Shown: positions 1 through 7,291, counted from the first letter of the stretch. The stretch is DNA of 15,646 nt from Solirubrobacteraceae bacterium (GCA_024710825.1 JANJUA010000441.1:1-15646); one strand, 5' to 3'. The notes: generated by a model from the sequence alone, not told the origin. Numbers and translations are program-made.

Positions 1-38
1 CCGCCGGCGGCGGCGGTCCGCGAGGAGGTGCTCGCTAG
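1..38 (+). CDS. rpsC: 30S ribosomal protein S3, C-terminal end (partial)
   Basis: Only the last 11 codons and a TAG stop (36-38) lie in the window; the gene begins upstream. The visible residues read AGGGGPRGGAR, a Gly/Arg-rich low-complexity tail typical of the disordered C-terminus of actinobacterial S3. The assignment rests mainly on position, since rpsC directly precedes rplP in the S10 operon. The stop abuts the rplP ATG with no gap, and the rplP ribosome-binding site lies inside this coding tail. The frame is inferred from the stop codon; no folded domain is visible. Confidence 0.6.
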   Translation, partial: AGGGGPRGGAR

Positions 39-455
39 ATGCTCTCCCCGAAGCGCGTCAAGCACCGCAAGCAGCACCGCGGGCGCCGTGCCGGACTGTC
101 GCGCGGTCAGACGACCGTGCAGTTCGGCGACTACGGCATCAAGTCGATGGACGCGGGCTGGCTCACGGCCCGTCAGATCGAGGCAGCTCGTATCGCCATG
201 ACCCGCAAGATCAAGCGCGGCGGCAAGGTCTGGATCAACGTCTTCCCGGACAAGCCCTACACCAAGAAGCCGGCCGAGACCCGCATGGGCTCCGGCAAGG
301 GCTCCCCCGAGGGCTGGGTCGCCGTGGTCAAGCCGGGTCGCGTGATGTTCGAGCTGGCCGGCGTGCCCGAGCCGCTCGCCCGCGAGGCCATGCGCCTGGC
401 CGGACACAAGCTGCCCGTGCGCACGAAGTTCGTCACGCGAGAGGACGTGGTCTGA
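39..455 (+). CDS. rplP: 50S ribosomal protein L16
   Basis: L16 of 138 residues, the usual length. It lies near the peptidyl-transferase centre and helps organise the A-site tRNA region of the 50S subunit. The start [16 protein letters not shown] is the family signature, and the basic, glycine-rich body and the segment [19 protein letters not shown] (about residues 82-100) are also characteristic. The ATG follows the preceding stop directly and has a strong ribosome-binding site, GAGGAGG, at about 22-28. It sits between rpsC and rpmC as in the canonical S10 operon, and its TGA stop overlaps the next ATG by one base, suggesting translational coupling. Confidence 0.98.
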   Translation: MLSPKRVKHRKQHRGRRAGLSRGQTTVQFGDYGIKSMDAGWLTARQIEAARIAMTRKIKRGGKVWINVFPDKPYTKKPAETRMGSGKGSPEGWVAVVKPGRVMFELAGVPEPLAREAMRLAGHKLPVRTKFVTREDVV

Positions 456-670
456 TGGCCGCCACCACCGCTCGAGACCTGCGCGACCTTGACCCCGACG
501 CGCTCGTCGAGCTCATCAAGACGACGCGCCGAGACCTGTTCGGCCTGCGGTTCCAGCTCGCCACCGGCGGGCTGGAGAACACCGCCGGCCTGCGTAATCA
601 GAAGCGCGCGCTCGCACGGGCCATTACCGTGGCTCACGAGCGCGGCATCGACACCAACGAGATCCGCTGA
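455..670 (+). CDS. rpmC: 50S ribosomal protein L29
   Basis: L29 of 71 residues, a small helical-hairpin protein near the peptide exit tunnel that forms part of the docking site for trigger factor and SRP. The pattern [35 protein letters not shown]... matches the family, with the typical [16 protein letters not shown] core at residues 31-43 and the R-x-x-RA-I-A-R-like end. The ATG overlaps the rplP TGA (TGATG), and GAGGA at 441-445 is a plausible ribosome-binding site. The stop overlaps the rpsQ ATG in the same TGATG arrangement. Length and order are ordinary. Confidence 0.96.
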   Translation: MAATTARDLRDLDPDALVELIKTTRRDLFGLRFQLATGGLENTAGLRNQKRALARAITVAHERGIDTNEIR

Positions 671-1209
671 TGGCTGACGAAGAGAACAACGAGGAGACGA
701 CCGAGGTCGAGACGCCGGAGGTCGAGGCGACCGAGGCCGCCGAGGACGTCGAGGCGGTGCTCACGCCCAAGCAGCAGCGCACGCGGGCCAAGCACCTCGC
801 CGCCTCCAAGCGTCCGCCGCGCACGCCGGAGGAGCGTCAGGCCGAGCGCCAGGCGGAGCGCGCCCGCAAGGCGCGCCTGCGCCGCACGCGCCGCTCGAAG
901 GAGCGCGAGGCCCGCAAGGCCGAGCCCAAGACCGAGCCGCTGCCCGCCATCGAGCGCCCCGAGGGGCGTCAGAAGGTGCGTCAGGGGATCGTCGTCTCCG
1001 ACAAGGCGAACCAGACGATCACCGTGCGCGTCGACGCCGCCCGCCGCCATCGCCGCTACGAGAAGGTCGTCCGCTCGTCCTCGAAGCTGCACGTCCATGA
1101 CGAGAACAACGAGGCGCACGAGGGCGACACCGTCCGCGTCGTCGAGTGCCGGCCGATGTCGCGGCTGAAGCGCTGGAAGCTCGTCGAAGTCGTGGAGCGT
1201 GCGCGGTGA
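670..1209 (+). CDS. rpsQ: 30S ribosomal protein S17 with long charged N-terminal extension
   Basis: S17 binds 16S rRNA early in 30S assembly through an OB fold. The OB fold occupies only about residues 95-179; hallmarks are [16 protein letters not shown] (106-121), the KLHVHDENN segment (139-147) and [22 protein letters not shown]. Total length is 179 residues against about 85 for typical S17. The extra N-terminus has an acidic head (1-30, rich in E/D/T) followed by a very basic, probably helical stretch (34-88, rich in R/K/E/A). The ATG overlaps the rpmC stop (TGATG) and the frame is open throughout, so I keep the long form. An in-frame GTG at 976, preceded by GAGGGG at 961-966, would give a 77-residue protein of nearly canonical size. 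The stop overlaps the rplN GTG by 4 nt. Confidence 0.93.
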   Translation: MADEENNEETTEVETPEVEATEAAEDVEAVLTPKQQRTRAKHLAASKRPPRTPEERQAERQAERARKARLRRTRRSKEREARKAEPKTEPLPAIERPEGRQKVRQGIVVSDKANQTITVRVDAARRHRRYEKVVRSSSKLHVHDENNEAHEGDTVRVVECRPMSRLKRWKLVEVVERAR

Positions 1210-1574
1210 TCCAGAACGAGTCCCGTCTGAAGGTCGCCGACAACTCCGGCGCCCGCGAGATCCTCGTCATCCGCGTGAAGGGCGGCTCGCACCGCCGCTA
1301 CGCGCACATCGGGGACATCATCACGGCGACCGTGAAGCACGCGAACCCGCAGGGCGCGGTCAAGAAGGGCGAGGTCGTCACGGCCGTCGTGGTCCGCACC
1401 AAGAAGGAGTTCGGCCGCGAGGACGGCACGTACATCTCGTTCGACGAGAACGCGGCCGTCATCATCGACGCGCAGAACAACCCGCGCGGGACCCGCATCT
1501 TCGGGCCCGTGGCGCGCGAGCTGCGCGACCGCAACTTCATGAAGATCGTCTCGCTGGCCCCGGAGGTGCTGTAG
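1206..1574 (+). CDS. rplN: 50S ribosomal protein L14
   Basis: L14 of 122 residues, exactly the family norm, located at the subunit interface where it contributes to bridge B5/B8 contacts. The sequence starts [18 protein letters not shown], the L14 signature, and carries [10 protein letters not shown] and the conserved end [12 protein letters not shown]. The true start is GTG 1206-1208, overlapping the rpsQ TGA as GTGA, with GGAG at 1194-1197 as ribosome-binding site. A longer in-frame reading from ATG 1146 would add residues unrelated to L14 and is rejected. By convention this is the first gene of the spc operon, but no gap or promoter separates it from rpsQ. Confidence 0.97.
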   Translation: MIQNESRLKVADNSGAREILVIRVKGGSHRRYAHIGDIITATVKHANPQGAVKKGEVVTAVVVRTKKEFGREDGTYISFDENAAVIIDAQNNPRGTRIFGPVARELRDRNFMKIVSLAPEVL

Positions 1575-1925
1575 ATGCCCCGCGCACGCAAGCCGACGCG
1601 ACGCACTAGCCTGAAGGTCCGGCGCGACGACACGGTGATGGTCATCTCCGGCAAGGACCGTGGGAAGACCGGAAAGATCCTCAAGGTGGAGCCCGAGAAG
1701 CAGCGGGTGTACGTCGAGGGACTGAACATCGTCAAGCGCCACCAGCGGCCGTCGGCCCTCAACCCGAACGCCCAGGCGGGCGTCATCGAGCGTGAGGCGC
1801 CGATCCACGTGTCCAACGTGGCGCTGGTCGACCCGAAGGACGGAAAGCCCACGCGCGTGGGCATCAAGCGAGAGAACGGCAAGCGCTTCCGCGTCGCCCG
1901 CCGCTCCGGCACCCAGATCGACTGA
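1575..1925 (+). CDS. rplX: 50S ribosomal protein L24
   Basis: L24 of 116 residues, an assembly-initiating 23S rRNA binder located near the exit tunnel. A KOW motif covers about residues 15-45 ([20 protein letters not shown]), followed by the family segments [13 protein letters not shown] and [15 protein letters not shown]. The ATG immediately follows the rplN TAG and has GGAGG at 1562-1566 as ribosome-binding site. The basic N-terminal ten residues (PRARKPTRR) are slightly longer than in many homologues. Its stop overlaps the rplE ATG (TGATG). Confidence 0.97.
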   Translation: MPRARKPTRRTSLKVRRDDTVMVISGKDRGKTGKILKVEPEKQRVYVEGLNIVKRHQRPSALNPNAQAGVIEREAPIHVSNVALVDPKDGKPTRVGIKRENGKRFRVARRSGTQID

Positions 1926-2494
1926 TGGCAACCGACACCCCCACCACCGCTCGTCTCAAGGCCCGCTACCAGGAGGAGATCCGGCCTGCTCTGAAGGAGC
2001 AGCTCGGGCTCGCCTCGATCATGCAGGTCCCGAAGATCGAGAAGATCACGCTCAACATGGGCGTCGGCGAGGCCAAGCAGGACTCGAAGATGCTCGAGCA
2101 GGCCCAGGAGCAGCTCGCGACGATCGCCGGCCAGAAGCCGAGCGTCAGGCGCGCGCGCAAGTCGATCGCGGCGTTCAAGCTGCGCGAGGGGATGCCGGTC
2201 GGCCTCGCCGTCACGCTGCGCGGCGACCGCGCCTACGAGTTCCTCGACCGCCTGCTGTCGGTCGCGATCCCGCGGATCCGCGACTTCCGCGGGCTCAAGC
2301 GCACCTCTTTCGACGGCCGCGGCAACTACACCATCGGCGTGCGCGAGCAGATCATCTTCCCGGAGATCGACTACGACGCGGTCGACCAGGTGCGCGGGCT
2401 GGACATCACGATCACGACGACGTCGCAGGACGACGCGGGCGCCCTCGCGCTCCTGCAGGCGTTCGGCATGCCCTTCACCCGAGAGAGTCAGTAG
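1925..2494 (+). CDS. rplE: 50S ribosomal protein L5
   Basis: L5 of 189 residues, part of the 5S rRNA-L5-L18 central protuberance. Recognisable segments are the [16 protein letters not shown] motif (35-50), [22 protein letters not shown] (about 72-93), [10 protein letters not shown] and the C-terminal GLDITITTT. Translation starts at an ATG overlapping the rplX stop (TGATG). There is no obvious Shine-Dalgarno, so coupling is likely. In E. coli the S8 autoregulatory site sits at this rplX-rplE junction; here the junction is a one-base overlap and no comparable structure stands out. Confidence 0.97.
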   Translation: MATDTPTTARLKARYQEEIRPALKEQLGLASIMQVPKIEKITLNMGVGEAKQDSKMLEQAQEQLATIAGQKPSVRRARKSIAAFKLREGMPVGLAVTLRGDRAYEFLDRLLSVAIPRIRDFRGLKRTSFDGRGNYTIGVREQIIFPEIDYDAVDQVRGLDITITTTSQDDAGALALLQAFGMPFTRESQ

Positions 2495-2502
2495 GAGCAC
2501 GA

Positions 2503-2688
2503 ATGGCGAAGACCTCGCAGCGCGTCCGCCAGGCGCGCCCCGCCAAGTACAAGACCCGTGAGTACACTCGGTGTCGCCGTTGCGGCCGCCCCCGCGCCGT
2601 GTACCGCAAGTTCGGCCTGTGCCGGATCTGCCTGCGCGAGCTGGCCCACGACGGCTACATCCCCGGGATGACCAAGAGCAGCTGGTAA
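2503..2688 (+). CDS. rpsN: 30S ribosomal protein S14, zinc-binding type Z
   Basis: A 61-residue S14 of the short zinc-ribbon class (often named rpsZ), located in the head of the 30S subunit. The zinc site is C24-x2-C27-x12-C40-x2-C43, and the C-terminus [15 protein letters not shown] is diagnostic. The ATG at 2503 has an AGGAG ribbon at 2493-2497 overlapping the rplE stop. The gene is followed by only 7 nt before rpsH. The zinc-containing form matters because many actinobacteria carry a second, zinc-free S14 elsewhere for zinc starvation; nothing in this window shows such a copy. Confidence 0.97.
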   Translation: MAKTSQRVRQARPAKYKTREYTRCRRCGRPRAVYRKFGLCRICLRELAHDGYIPGMTKSSW

Positions 2689-2695
2689 CGAACGC

Positions 2696-3103
2696 ATGTC
2701 CATGACCGATCCCATCGCCGACTTCCTCACGCGGATCCGCAACGCGATCCACGCTGCGCGTGAGACGGTGGACATCCCCTCCAGCAAGCTGAAGATCGAG
2801 ATGGCCCGGATCCTCTCCGAGCAGGGCTACATCGAGGGCTTCGAGATCGAGGAGCCGACCGCCGACCGTCCGGCGCAGCTCATCCGCGTGCGCCTGAAGT
2901 ACACGGACGCACGCCAGTCCGCGATCGCCGGGCTTCAGCGCGTGTCGCGCCCCGGGCAGCGGCGCTACGTCCCCGCGACCGAGATCCCCAAGGTCCAGGG
3001 CGGGATGGGCACGACGATCGTGTCGACCTCCCGTGGTGTCATGACCGGCCACGACGCGCGGCGCGCGGGCGTGGGCGGCGAGATCGTGGCGAAGGTCTGG
3101 TGA
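2696..3103 (+). CDS. rpsH: 30S ribosomal protein S8
   Basis: S8 of 135 residues, a primary 16S rRNA binder in the platform and, in E. coli, the translational repressor of the spc operon. The start M(SM)[15 protein letters not shown] and the end [34 protein letters not shown] are family signatures (STSRG and the G-GGE-L-VW end). Two ATGs are possible, at 2696 and 2702; the second gives MTDPIADF and 133 residues, and neither has a strong Shine-Dalgarno. I keep the first, although the second is about equally credible. It is followed by 7 nt before rplF. Confidence 0.96.
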   Translation: MSMTDPIADFLTRIRNAIHAARETVDIPSSKLKIEMARILSEQGYIEGFEIEEPTADRPAQLIRVRLKYTDARQSAIAGLQRVSRPGQRRYVPATEIPKVQGGMGTTIVSTSRGVMTGHDARRAGVGGEIVAKVW

Positions 3104-3110
3104 GCGTGCT

Positions 3111-3644
3111 GTGAGCCGTATCGGACGCAAGCCGATCCCCGTGCCCACGGGCGTGACCATCTCGATCGACCCGGACGTCGTGCGCGTGCACGGTCCGAAG
3201 GGCGAGCTCTCGGAGCGCATCCACCGCGACATGACCGTCGCGCAGGACGGCGACACCGTGACCGTCTCCCGCCCGACCGACCGCGGCGAGCACCGCGCCC
3301 TGCACGGGCTCACGCGCTCGCTCGTGGCGAACATGGTCGAGGGCGTCACCGCCGGCTACACGAAGACGCTGGAGATCCAGGGCGTCGGCTATCGCGCCAC
3401 GCTCAAGGGCCGCGACCTCGAGCTCGCGCTCGGCTACTCGCACCCGGTCTCGATCAAGGCCCCCGAGGGCATCGAGTTCGAGGTCCCGATGCCCACCCGC
3501 GTGATCGTCAAGGGCATCTCCAAGCAGGCCGTGGGCGAGATCGCGGCCATCATCCGCAAGCAGCGGCCGCCGGAGCCCTACAAGGGCAAGGGCATCCGCT
3601 ACGAGGGCGAGTACGTCGCCCGGAAGGTGGGCAAGCGCGCATGA
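3111..3644 (+). CDS. rplF: 50S ribosomal protein L6
   Basis: L6 of 177 residues, with two tandem beta-sheet domains near the sarcin-ricin loop and the factor-binding site. The opening [15 protein letters not shown] and the C-terminal signature segment [19 protein letters not shown] (about 150-168) identify it. The start is GTG at 3111 with no clear ribosome-binding site, so coupling to rpsH 7 nt upstream is probable. Downstream lies the longest untranslated gap of the spc operon before rplR, with notable secondary structure. Confidence 0.97.
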   Translation: MSRIGRKPIPVPTGVTISIDPDVVRVHGPKGELSERIHRDMTVAQDGDTVTVSRPTDRGEHRALHGLTRSLVANMVEGVTAGYTKTLEIQGVGYRATLKGRDLELALGYSHPVSIKAPEGIEFEVPMPTRVIVKGISKQAVGEIAAIIRKQRPPEPYKGKGIRYEGEYVARKVGKRA

Positions 3645-3701
3645 GACCCTGCGGGTCCTCATCGACTGCGGCTTCGCCCCTCGAGGAGGCTTCTCGATGA
3701 G
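3642..3701 (+). promoter_or_regulatory. rplF-rplR junction: two overlapping stem-loops around the rplR start
   Basis: This is the only inter-gene space of any size in the spc operon before adk (52 nt). Hairpin 1 pairs 3642-3649 (TGAGACCC) with 3653-3661 (GGGTCCTCA), an 8-bp stem with one bulged C and a TGC loop. Hairpin 2 pairs 3658-3665 (CTCATCGA) with 3694-3701 (TCGATGAG), a perfect 8-bp stem whose right arm contains the rplR ATG (3697-3699). Its loop holds the strong ribosome-binding site GAGGAGG (3683-3689). The hairpins share 3659-3661 and cannot both form fully. Control of rplR translation is an inference from this geometry; GC-rich sequence gives chance hairpins easily. Confidence 0.4.
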
Positions 3702-4050
3702 CGTTGTAACCAAGGAAGCGCGCCGTCTCAAGCGCCGCCGCCGCGTGCGGGCCAAGGTGGTCGGCACGGCGACGCGGCCGCGCCTGGCGGTGTTCCGCTC
3801 GAACCGCGGCATGTTCGTCCAGGTGATCGACGACGAGGCCGGCCGCACGATCGCGGCCGCCCAGTGGACCGAGCCGGACGTGCGCGGGCTGCCGCGCGAC
3901 GAGCAGGCCAAGCGGGTCGGCGAGCTGGTCGCCGAGCGCGCGAAGGCCGCCGGTGTCGAGCGCGCGGTGTTCGACCGCGGCGGCTACCAGTACCACGGCC
4001 GCGTGAAGGCCGTGGCCGACGGCGCCCGCGAAGCCGGCCTGGCAATCTAG
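3697..4050 (+). CDS. rplR: 50S ribosomal protein L18
   Basis: L18 of 117 residues, which binds 5S rRNA with L5 and places it in the central protuberance. The pattern is typical: a basic N-terminus ([14 protein letters not shown]), then [23 protein letters not shown], then the C-terminal motif [25 protein letters not shown]. The ATG has the best ribosome-binding site in this part of the operon, GAGGAGG with 7-nt spacing, which fits independent initiation after the 52-nt gap rather than coupling. It is followed by 12 nt before rpsE. Confidence 0.97.
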   Translation: MSVVTKEARRLKRRRRVRAKVVGTATRPRLAVFRSNRGMFVQVIDDEAGRTIAAAQWTEPDVRGLPRDEQAKRVGELVAERAKAAGVERAVFDRGGYQYHGRVKAVADGAREAGLAI

Positions 4051-4062
4051 GAAGAGACCCTG

Positions 4063-4620
4063 ATGCAGATCGATCGTTCAGTCAGTCCCGCCGGGCTCGA
4101 CCTCCAGGAGCGCGTGGTGGAGATCAACCGCGTCGCCAAGGTGGTCAAGGGCGGCCGGCGCTTCTCCTTCACGGCCCTCGTCGTCGTCGGCGACGAGGAG
4201 AGCGTGGTCGGTGTCGGCTACGGCAAGGCCAACGAGGTCCCGCTCGCGATCCAGAAGGGCGTCGAGCAGGCCAAGAAGAACATCTTCCGCGTGCCCAAGC
4301 ACGGCTCGACCATCACCCATCAGGTCGACGGCATCTTCGGCTCCGGCCACGTGCTGCTCAAGCCGGCCTCCCCCGGCACCGGCGTCATCGCCGGCGGCGG
4401 CGTGCGCGCGGTGCTCGAGCTGGCAGGGATCCACGACATCCTCTCCAAGAGCCTCGGCACCCAGAACCCCATCAACCTGGTCAAGGCGACGATCGCCGGC
4501 CTCCAGGCGCTGCGCAAGCCCGAGGAGGTCGCGCAGCTGCGCGGCCTGTCGGTCAACGCGGTGCTCGGCCTCGGCGGCTCCGACGCGCAAGAGGCCACCC
4601 CGGAGGAGGTTCCGGCGTGA
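4063..4620 (+). CDS. rpsE: 30S ribosomal protein S5
   Basis: S5 of 185 residues, a decoding-fidelity protein at the mRNA entry side of the 30S subunit. The N-terminal double-stranded-RNA-binding-like domain contains [21 protein letters not shown] (about 16-36) and [13 protein letters not shown] (about 51-63). The C-terminal domain carries [21 protein letters not shown] (about 104-124). The ATG has AGGAAG at 4049-4054. The start context GACCCTG-ATG (4056-4065) is identical to that of rpoA at 9774-9783. The C-terminal tail is acidic and slightly extended. Its TGA overlaps the rpmD ATG by one base. Confidence 0.97.
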   Translation: MQIDRSVSPAGLDLQERVVEINRVAKVVKGGRRFSFTALVVVGDEESVVGVGYGKANEVPLAIQKGVEQAKKNIFRVPKHGSTITHQVDGIFGSGHVLLKPASPGTGVIAGGGVRAVLELAGIHDILSKSLGTQNPINLVKATIAGLQALRKPEEVAQLRGLSVNAVLGLGGSDAQEATPEEVPA

Positions 4621-4805
4621 TGGCCGAGGCGACGACGGTGACGGTCACGCAGATCAGGTCGAGCAACGGGGCCAACCACGCGCAGCGCGAGACGCTGCGC
4701 TCGCTGGGGCTCCGGCGGATCGGCCACACGGTCGAGGTCAAGGACAACGAGCAGGCTCGGGGCATGCTGCACCGGGTCCGCCATCTGGTGAAGGTCGATG
4801 GCTGA
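4620..4805 (+). CDS. rpmD: 50S ribosomal protein L30
   Basis: L30 of 61 residues, a small 50S protein found in most but not all bacteria. The hallmark segments are VTQIRSSNG (9-17), QRETLRSLGLRRIGHTVEV (22-40) and the end ARGMLHRVRHLVKV. The ATG overlaps the rpsE stop (TGATG), and GGAGGAGG at 4602-4609 is a strong ribosome-binding site within rpsE. Its 3' end overlaps the rplO start by 8 nt, so the last codons of rpmD and the first of rplO share bases. Confidence 0.96.
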   Translation: MAEATTVTVTQIRSSNGANHAQRETLRSLGLRRIGHTVEVKDNEQARGMLHRVRHLVKVDG

Positions 4806-5301
4806 CAACGAGAACACGGAAGAGCGGATCGGGCTGCATTCGCTGAAGCCCGCGCCCGGGTCGCGCAAGGCGCGCAAGCGCGTCGGCCGCGGCGAGGGCT
4901 CCGGCACCGGCAAGACGTCGGGCCGCGGCCAGAAGGGCGCCGGCTCGCGCTCGGGCTCCAAGTCGCGCTCGAACTTCGAGGGCGGCCAGATGCCGATCCA
5001 CATGCGGATGCGCAAGCTGCGCGGTCCGCACATGAAGAAGTCGATGCCGTTCGAGCCGTTTCGGACGCACACGCAGCCGGTGAACCTCGGCGACCTCGAC
5101 GATCGGTTCGAGGCGGGCGCCGAGGTCACGCTCGACGAGATGCGGGAGAAGGGGCTGGGCACGCGCAAGCAGGTCCCGGTCAAGGTGCTGGCCAAGGGCG
5201 AGCTGAGCAAGGCGCTCACCGTCCACGCCCATGCGTTCAGCGCGTCCGCGCGCGAGCACATCGAGGCCGCCGGCGGCACCTGCGTCATCATCGAGGACTA
5301 G
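4798..5301 (+). CDS. rplO: 50S ribosomal protein L15
   Basis: L15 of 167 residues, a late 50S assembly protein. The glycine/arginine-rich N-terminal extension that threads into 23S rRNA is evident (RKRVGRGEGSGTGKTSGRGQ, 26-45), with HSLKPAPGSRK just before it and FEGGQMPIHMRMRKLRG following it. The C-terminal domain ends HAHAFSASAREHIEAAGGT. The first 11 residues (MADNENTEERI) are acidic and longer than in many homologues, recalling the acidic head of S17 here. The start overlaps the rpmD end by 8 nt, with GAAGG at 4790-4794. A 24-nt gap follows before secY. Confidence 0.96.
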   Translation: MADNENTEERIGLHSLKPAPGSRKARKRVGRGEGSGTGKTSGRGQKGAGSRSGSKSRSNFEGGQMPIHMRMRKLRGPHMKKSMPFEPFRTHTQPVNLGDLDDRFEAGAEVTLDEMREKGLGTRKQVPVKVLAKGELSKALTVHAHAFSASAREHIEAAGGTCVIIED

Positions 5302-5306
5302 CCAAG

Positions 5307-5312
5307 TAGCCT
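5307..5312 (+). promoter_or_regulatory. Possible -10 element (TAGCCT) ahead of secY
   Basis: TAGCCT fits the actinobacterial -10 pattern TAnnnT and lies in the short rplO-secY gap, ending 13 nt before the secY ATG; transcription from it would leave a leader of about 6 nt. The same TAGCCT hexamer stands before mscL. No convincing -35 hexamer is visible 16-19 nt upstream, so this may be chance. GGGG at 5316-5319 could serve as a ribosome-binding site on the operon transcript. Confidence 0.2.
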
Positions 5313-5325
5313 GCCGGGGACTTCG

Positions 5326-6597
5326 ATGGTCTCGACGATCCTCAGCGCGTTCACCGTCCCGGACATCCGGAAGAAGCTCGCCTTCACGGCGATGATCCTC
5401 GCGCTGTACCGGCTGGGGTCGCACATCCCGGTGCCGGGCGTCAGCCAGAGCGCCATCGAGTCCGTCCAGGAGCAGTTCGGCGGCGGCGGGGTCCTGAACT
5501 TCCTCAACACGTTCTCGGGCGGCGGCCTGTCACGCATCGCCCTGTTCGCGCTCGGGATCATGCCGTACATCACGGCGTCGATCATCCTCCAGCTCCTGAC
5601 GGTCGTCGTGCCGTCGCTGGAGAAGCTCCAGAAGGAGGGCGAGGTCGGCCAGCAGCGCATCACGCAGTACACGCGCTACCTCACGGTCGGACTCTCGTTC
5701 GCTCAGGCGATCGGCTACGTCTTCCTGTTCCGCTCGTTCTCCGACAACGCCGGCCAGGCGCTCATCGACCCGTTCAACGCGGCCACGGTCTTCCTGATCG
5801 TGCTCTCGCTCACGGCGGCGACGGTGCTGCTCATGTGGATGGGCGAGCTGATAACCCAGCGAGGCATCGGCAACGGCATCTCGCTGATGATCTTCGCGTC
5901 GATCGTCTCGGGGCTCCCCAACGGGGTCTCGCAGTGGTGGACGAACGACGACCAGGTCTTCAAGGTGATGATGCCGTTCATCGCGCTGGCCGTGATCGCG
6001 GCGATCTGCTTCATGCAGGAGGGCCAGCGGCGCATCCCGATCCAGTACGCCAAGCGCGTCATCGGCCGCCGCATGACGCAGGGCGGCCAGACCTACCTGC
6101 CGCTGCGCGTGAACATGGCGGGCGTCATCCCGGTCATCTTCGCCGCGTCGATCATGGCGTTCCCTCCCACGATCGGGCAGCTCCTGAACACCCCGTGGGC
6201 GAACGACTTCGCCAACTGGTTCTCGCCGAGTCGATGGCCGTATCTCGTCGGCGAGTCGGTGTTCATCATCATCTTCACGTACTTCTACACGGCGGTCACG
6301 TTCAACCCCGTCGACCAGGCCGACAACCTGAAGAAGTACGGCGGCTTCATCCCGGGGGTGAGACCGGGGCGCCCGACGGCGGAGTTCCTGGACCGCGTCC
6401 TGGCCCGGCTGACGTTCCCCGGCGCGCTGTACCTCGCGGCGGTCGCGGCGCTGCCGACGATCCTCATCAGCCAGACGTCGGCGACGTTCTACTTCGGCGG
6501 AACGTCGATCCTGATCGTCGTCGGCGTGGCGCTCGACACCATGAAGCAGCTCGAGGCCCAGCTGATGATGCGCAACTACGAAGGCTTCCTGAAGTAA
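5326..6597 (+). CDS. secY: Protein translocase channel subunit SecY
   Basis: SecY is the ten-helix channel of the SecYEG translocon in the inner membrane; it moves unfolded preproteins with SecA and inserts membrane proteins with the ribosome. At 423 residues the length is normal. Visible membrane segments lie at about 17-37, 70-97, 116-136, 150-172, 181-198, 212-230, 263-285, 308-326, 364-382 and 391-408. The plug/TM2 region reads FSGGGLSRIALFALGIMPYI (63-82). The basic cytosolic loops RRIPIQYAKRVIGRR (235-249) and KKYGGFIPGVRPG (336-348) are the ribosome/SecA-contacting loops. The end, MMRNYEGFLK, is typical. The ATG at 5326 gives the usual N-terminus. The usual order rplO-secY-adk-map is kept. 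Confidence 0.98.
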   Translation: MVSTILSAFTVPDIRKKLAFTAMILALYRLGSHIPVPGVSQSAIESVQEQFGGGGVLNFLNTFSGGGLSRIALFALGIMPYITASIILQLLTVVVPSLEKLQKEGEVGQQRITQYTRYLTVGLSFAQAIGYVFLFRSFSDNAGQALIDPFNAATVFLIVLSLTAATVLLMWMGELITQRGIGNGISLMIFASIVSGLPNGVSQWWTNDDQVFKVMMPFIALAVIAAICFMQEGQRRIPIQYAKRVIGRRMTQGGQTYLPLRVNMAGVIPVIFAASIMAFPPTIGQLLNTPWANDFANWFSPSRWPYLVGESVFIIIFTYFYTAVTFNPVDQADNLKKYGGFIPGVRPGRPTAEFLDRVLARLTFPGALYLAAVAALPTILISQTSATFYFGGTSILIVVGVALDTMKQLEAQLMMRNYEGFLK

Positions 6598-6609
6598 GGT
6601 CCGGCTTTC

Positions 6610-7284
6610 GTGTCGGAGCTGAACCTCATCCTCCTCGGCCCGCCGGGCGCCGGCAAGGGCACCCAGGCCGAGCGCCTGCAGGACGACTTCCGCCTGCTCT
6701 ACGTGTCGACGGGCAACATGCTCCGCGCCGCGGTGGAGGAGGGGACGGAGCTGGGGCGCCAGGCGAAGGCGGTCATGGATCGCGGCGAGCTCGTGCCCGA
6801 CGACGTCATCATCGGCGTCATCGTCGAGAAGGTCGGCGCGGAGGATGCGCAGGACGGCTTCCTGCTGGACGGCTTCCCGCGCACGGTCACCCAGGCCGAG
6901 GCGCTCGAGGGCGCGCTGTCGGAGCTCGGCCGGTCGCTGACCGCCGCGCTGCTGATCGACGTCGACGACGACGACGTGGTGCGCCGCATCTCCGGCCGCC
7001 GCGTCTGCCAGAAGGCCAACCACGTCTACCACGTGGACACGAACCGGCCCAAGCACGACAACGTCTGCGACATCGACGGGTCGCGGCTGATCCAGCGCGA
7101 CGACGACCGCGAGGACACGGTCCGCACCCGGCTGAAGGTCTACCACGAGCAGACCGCGCCGCTCGTCGAGTTCTACGAGGAGCGCGGCATCCTCAAGCGC
7201 TTCGACGGCACCCGGTCGCCGACCGAGGTGCACGACCACATCCGGGCGACGCTCGCGACCCTGAGGCTCGAAGAGCAGATTTGA
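6610..7284 (+). CDS. adk: Adenylate kinase
   Basis: Adenylate kinase balances ATP + AMP with 2 ADP in the cytosol. It has 224 residues, a long-LID bacterial type. The P-loop GPPGAGKGT spans 10-18, the AMP-binding segment includes STGNMLR (33-39), and the DGFPR motif is at 87-91. The LID domain starts at about 126. Its zinc-site positions read C133-x2-A136-x16-C153-x2-D156, so the spacing of the metal-binding class is kept but the second ligand is alanine; H138 or H141 might substitute. The start is GTG at 6610, placing the P-loop normally; AAGG at 6596-6599 in the secY stop region is a usable ribosome-binding site. The gene ends TTGATG, overlapping a two-codon reading frame before map. Confidence 0.97.
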   Translation: MSELNLILLGPPGAGKGTQAERLQDDFRLLYVSTGNMLRAAVEEGTELGRQAKAVMDRGELVPDDVIIGVIVEKVGAEDAQDGFLLDGFPRTVTQAEALEGALSELGRSLTAALLIDVDDDDVVRRISGRRVCQKANHVYHVDTNRPKHDNVCDIDGSRLIQRDDDREDTVRTRLKVYHEQTAPLVEFYEERGILKRFDGTRSPTEVHDHIRATLATLRLEEQI

Positions 7285-7291
7285 TGGTCTG

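Noticed and set aside
1146..1205. Upstream extension of rplN from ATG 1146
   Set aside because: The added 20 residues are unlike L14. The GTG at 1206 gives the exact 122-residue family length and a GTGA overlap with rpsQ.
1900..1950. S8 autoregulatory site at the rplX-rplE junction as in E. coli
   Set aside because: The genes overlap by one base and I see no clear S8-type helix with the expected internal loop there.
1298..3349. Very long open frame on the minus strand (683 codons), and similar ones at 5530-7464 and 13018-14868
   Set aside because: They lie antisense to strongly recognised genes. In DNA this GC-rich, stop codons are rare in other frames. The translations are Arg/Ala/His/Asp-rich low-complexity sequence with no family resemblance.
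3679..3686. CCTCGAGG palindrome ahead of rplR
   Set aside because: It has no loop and would not form a hairpin. It overlaps the Shine-Dalgarno by simple composition, so it is not listed separately.
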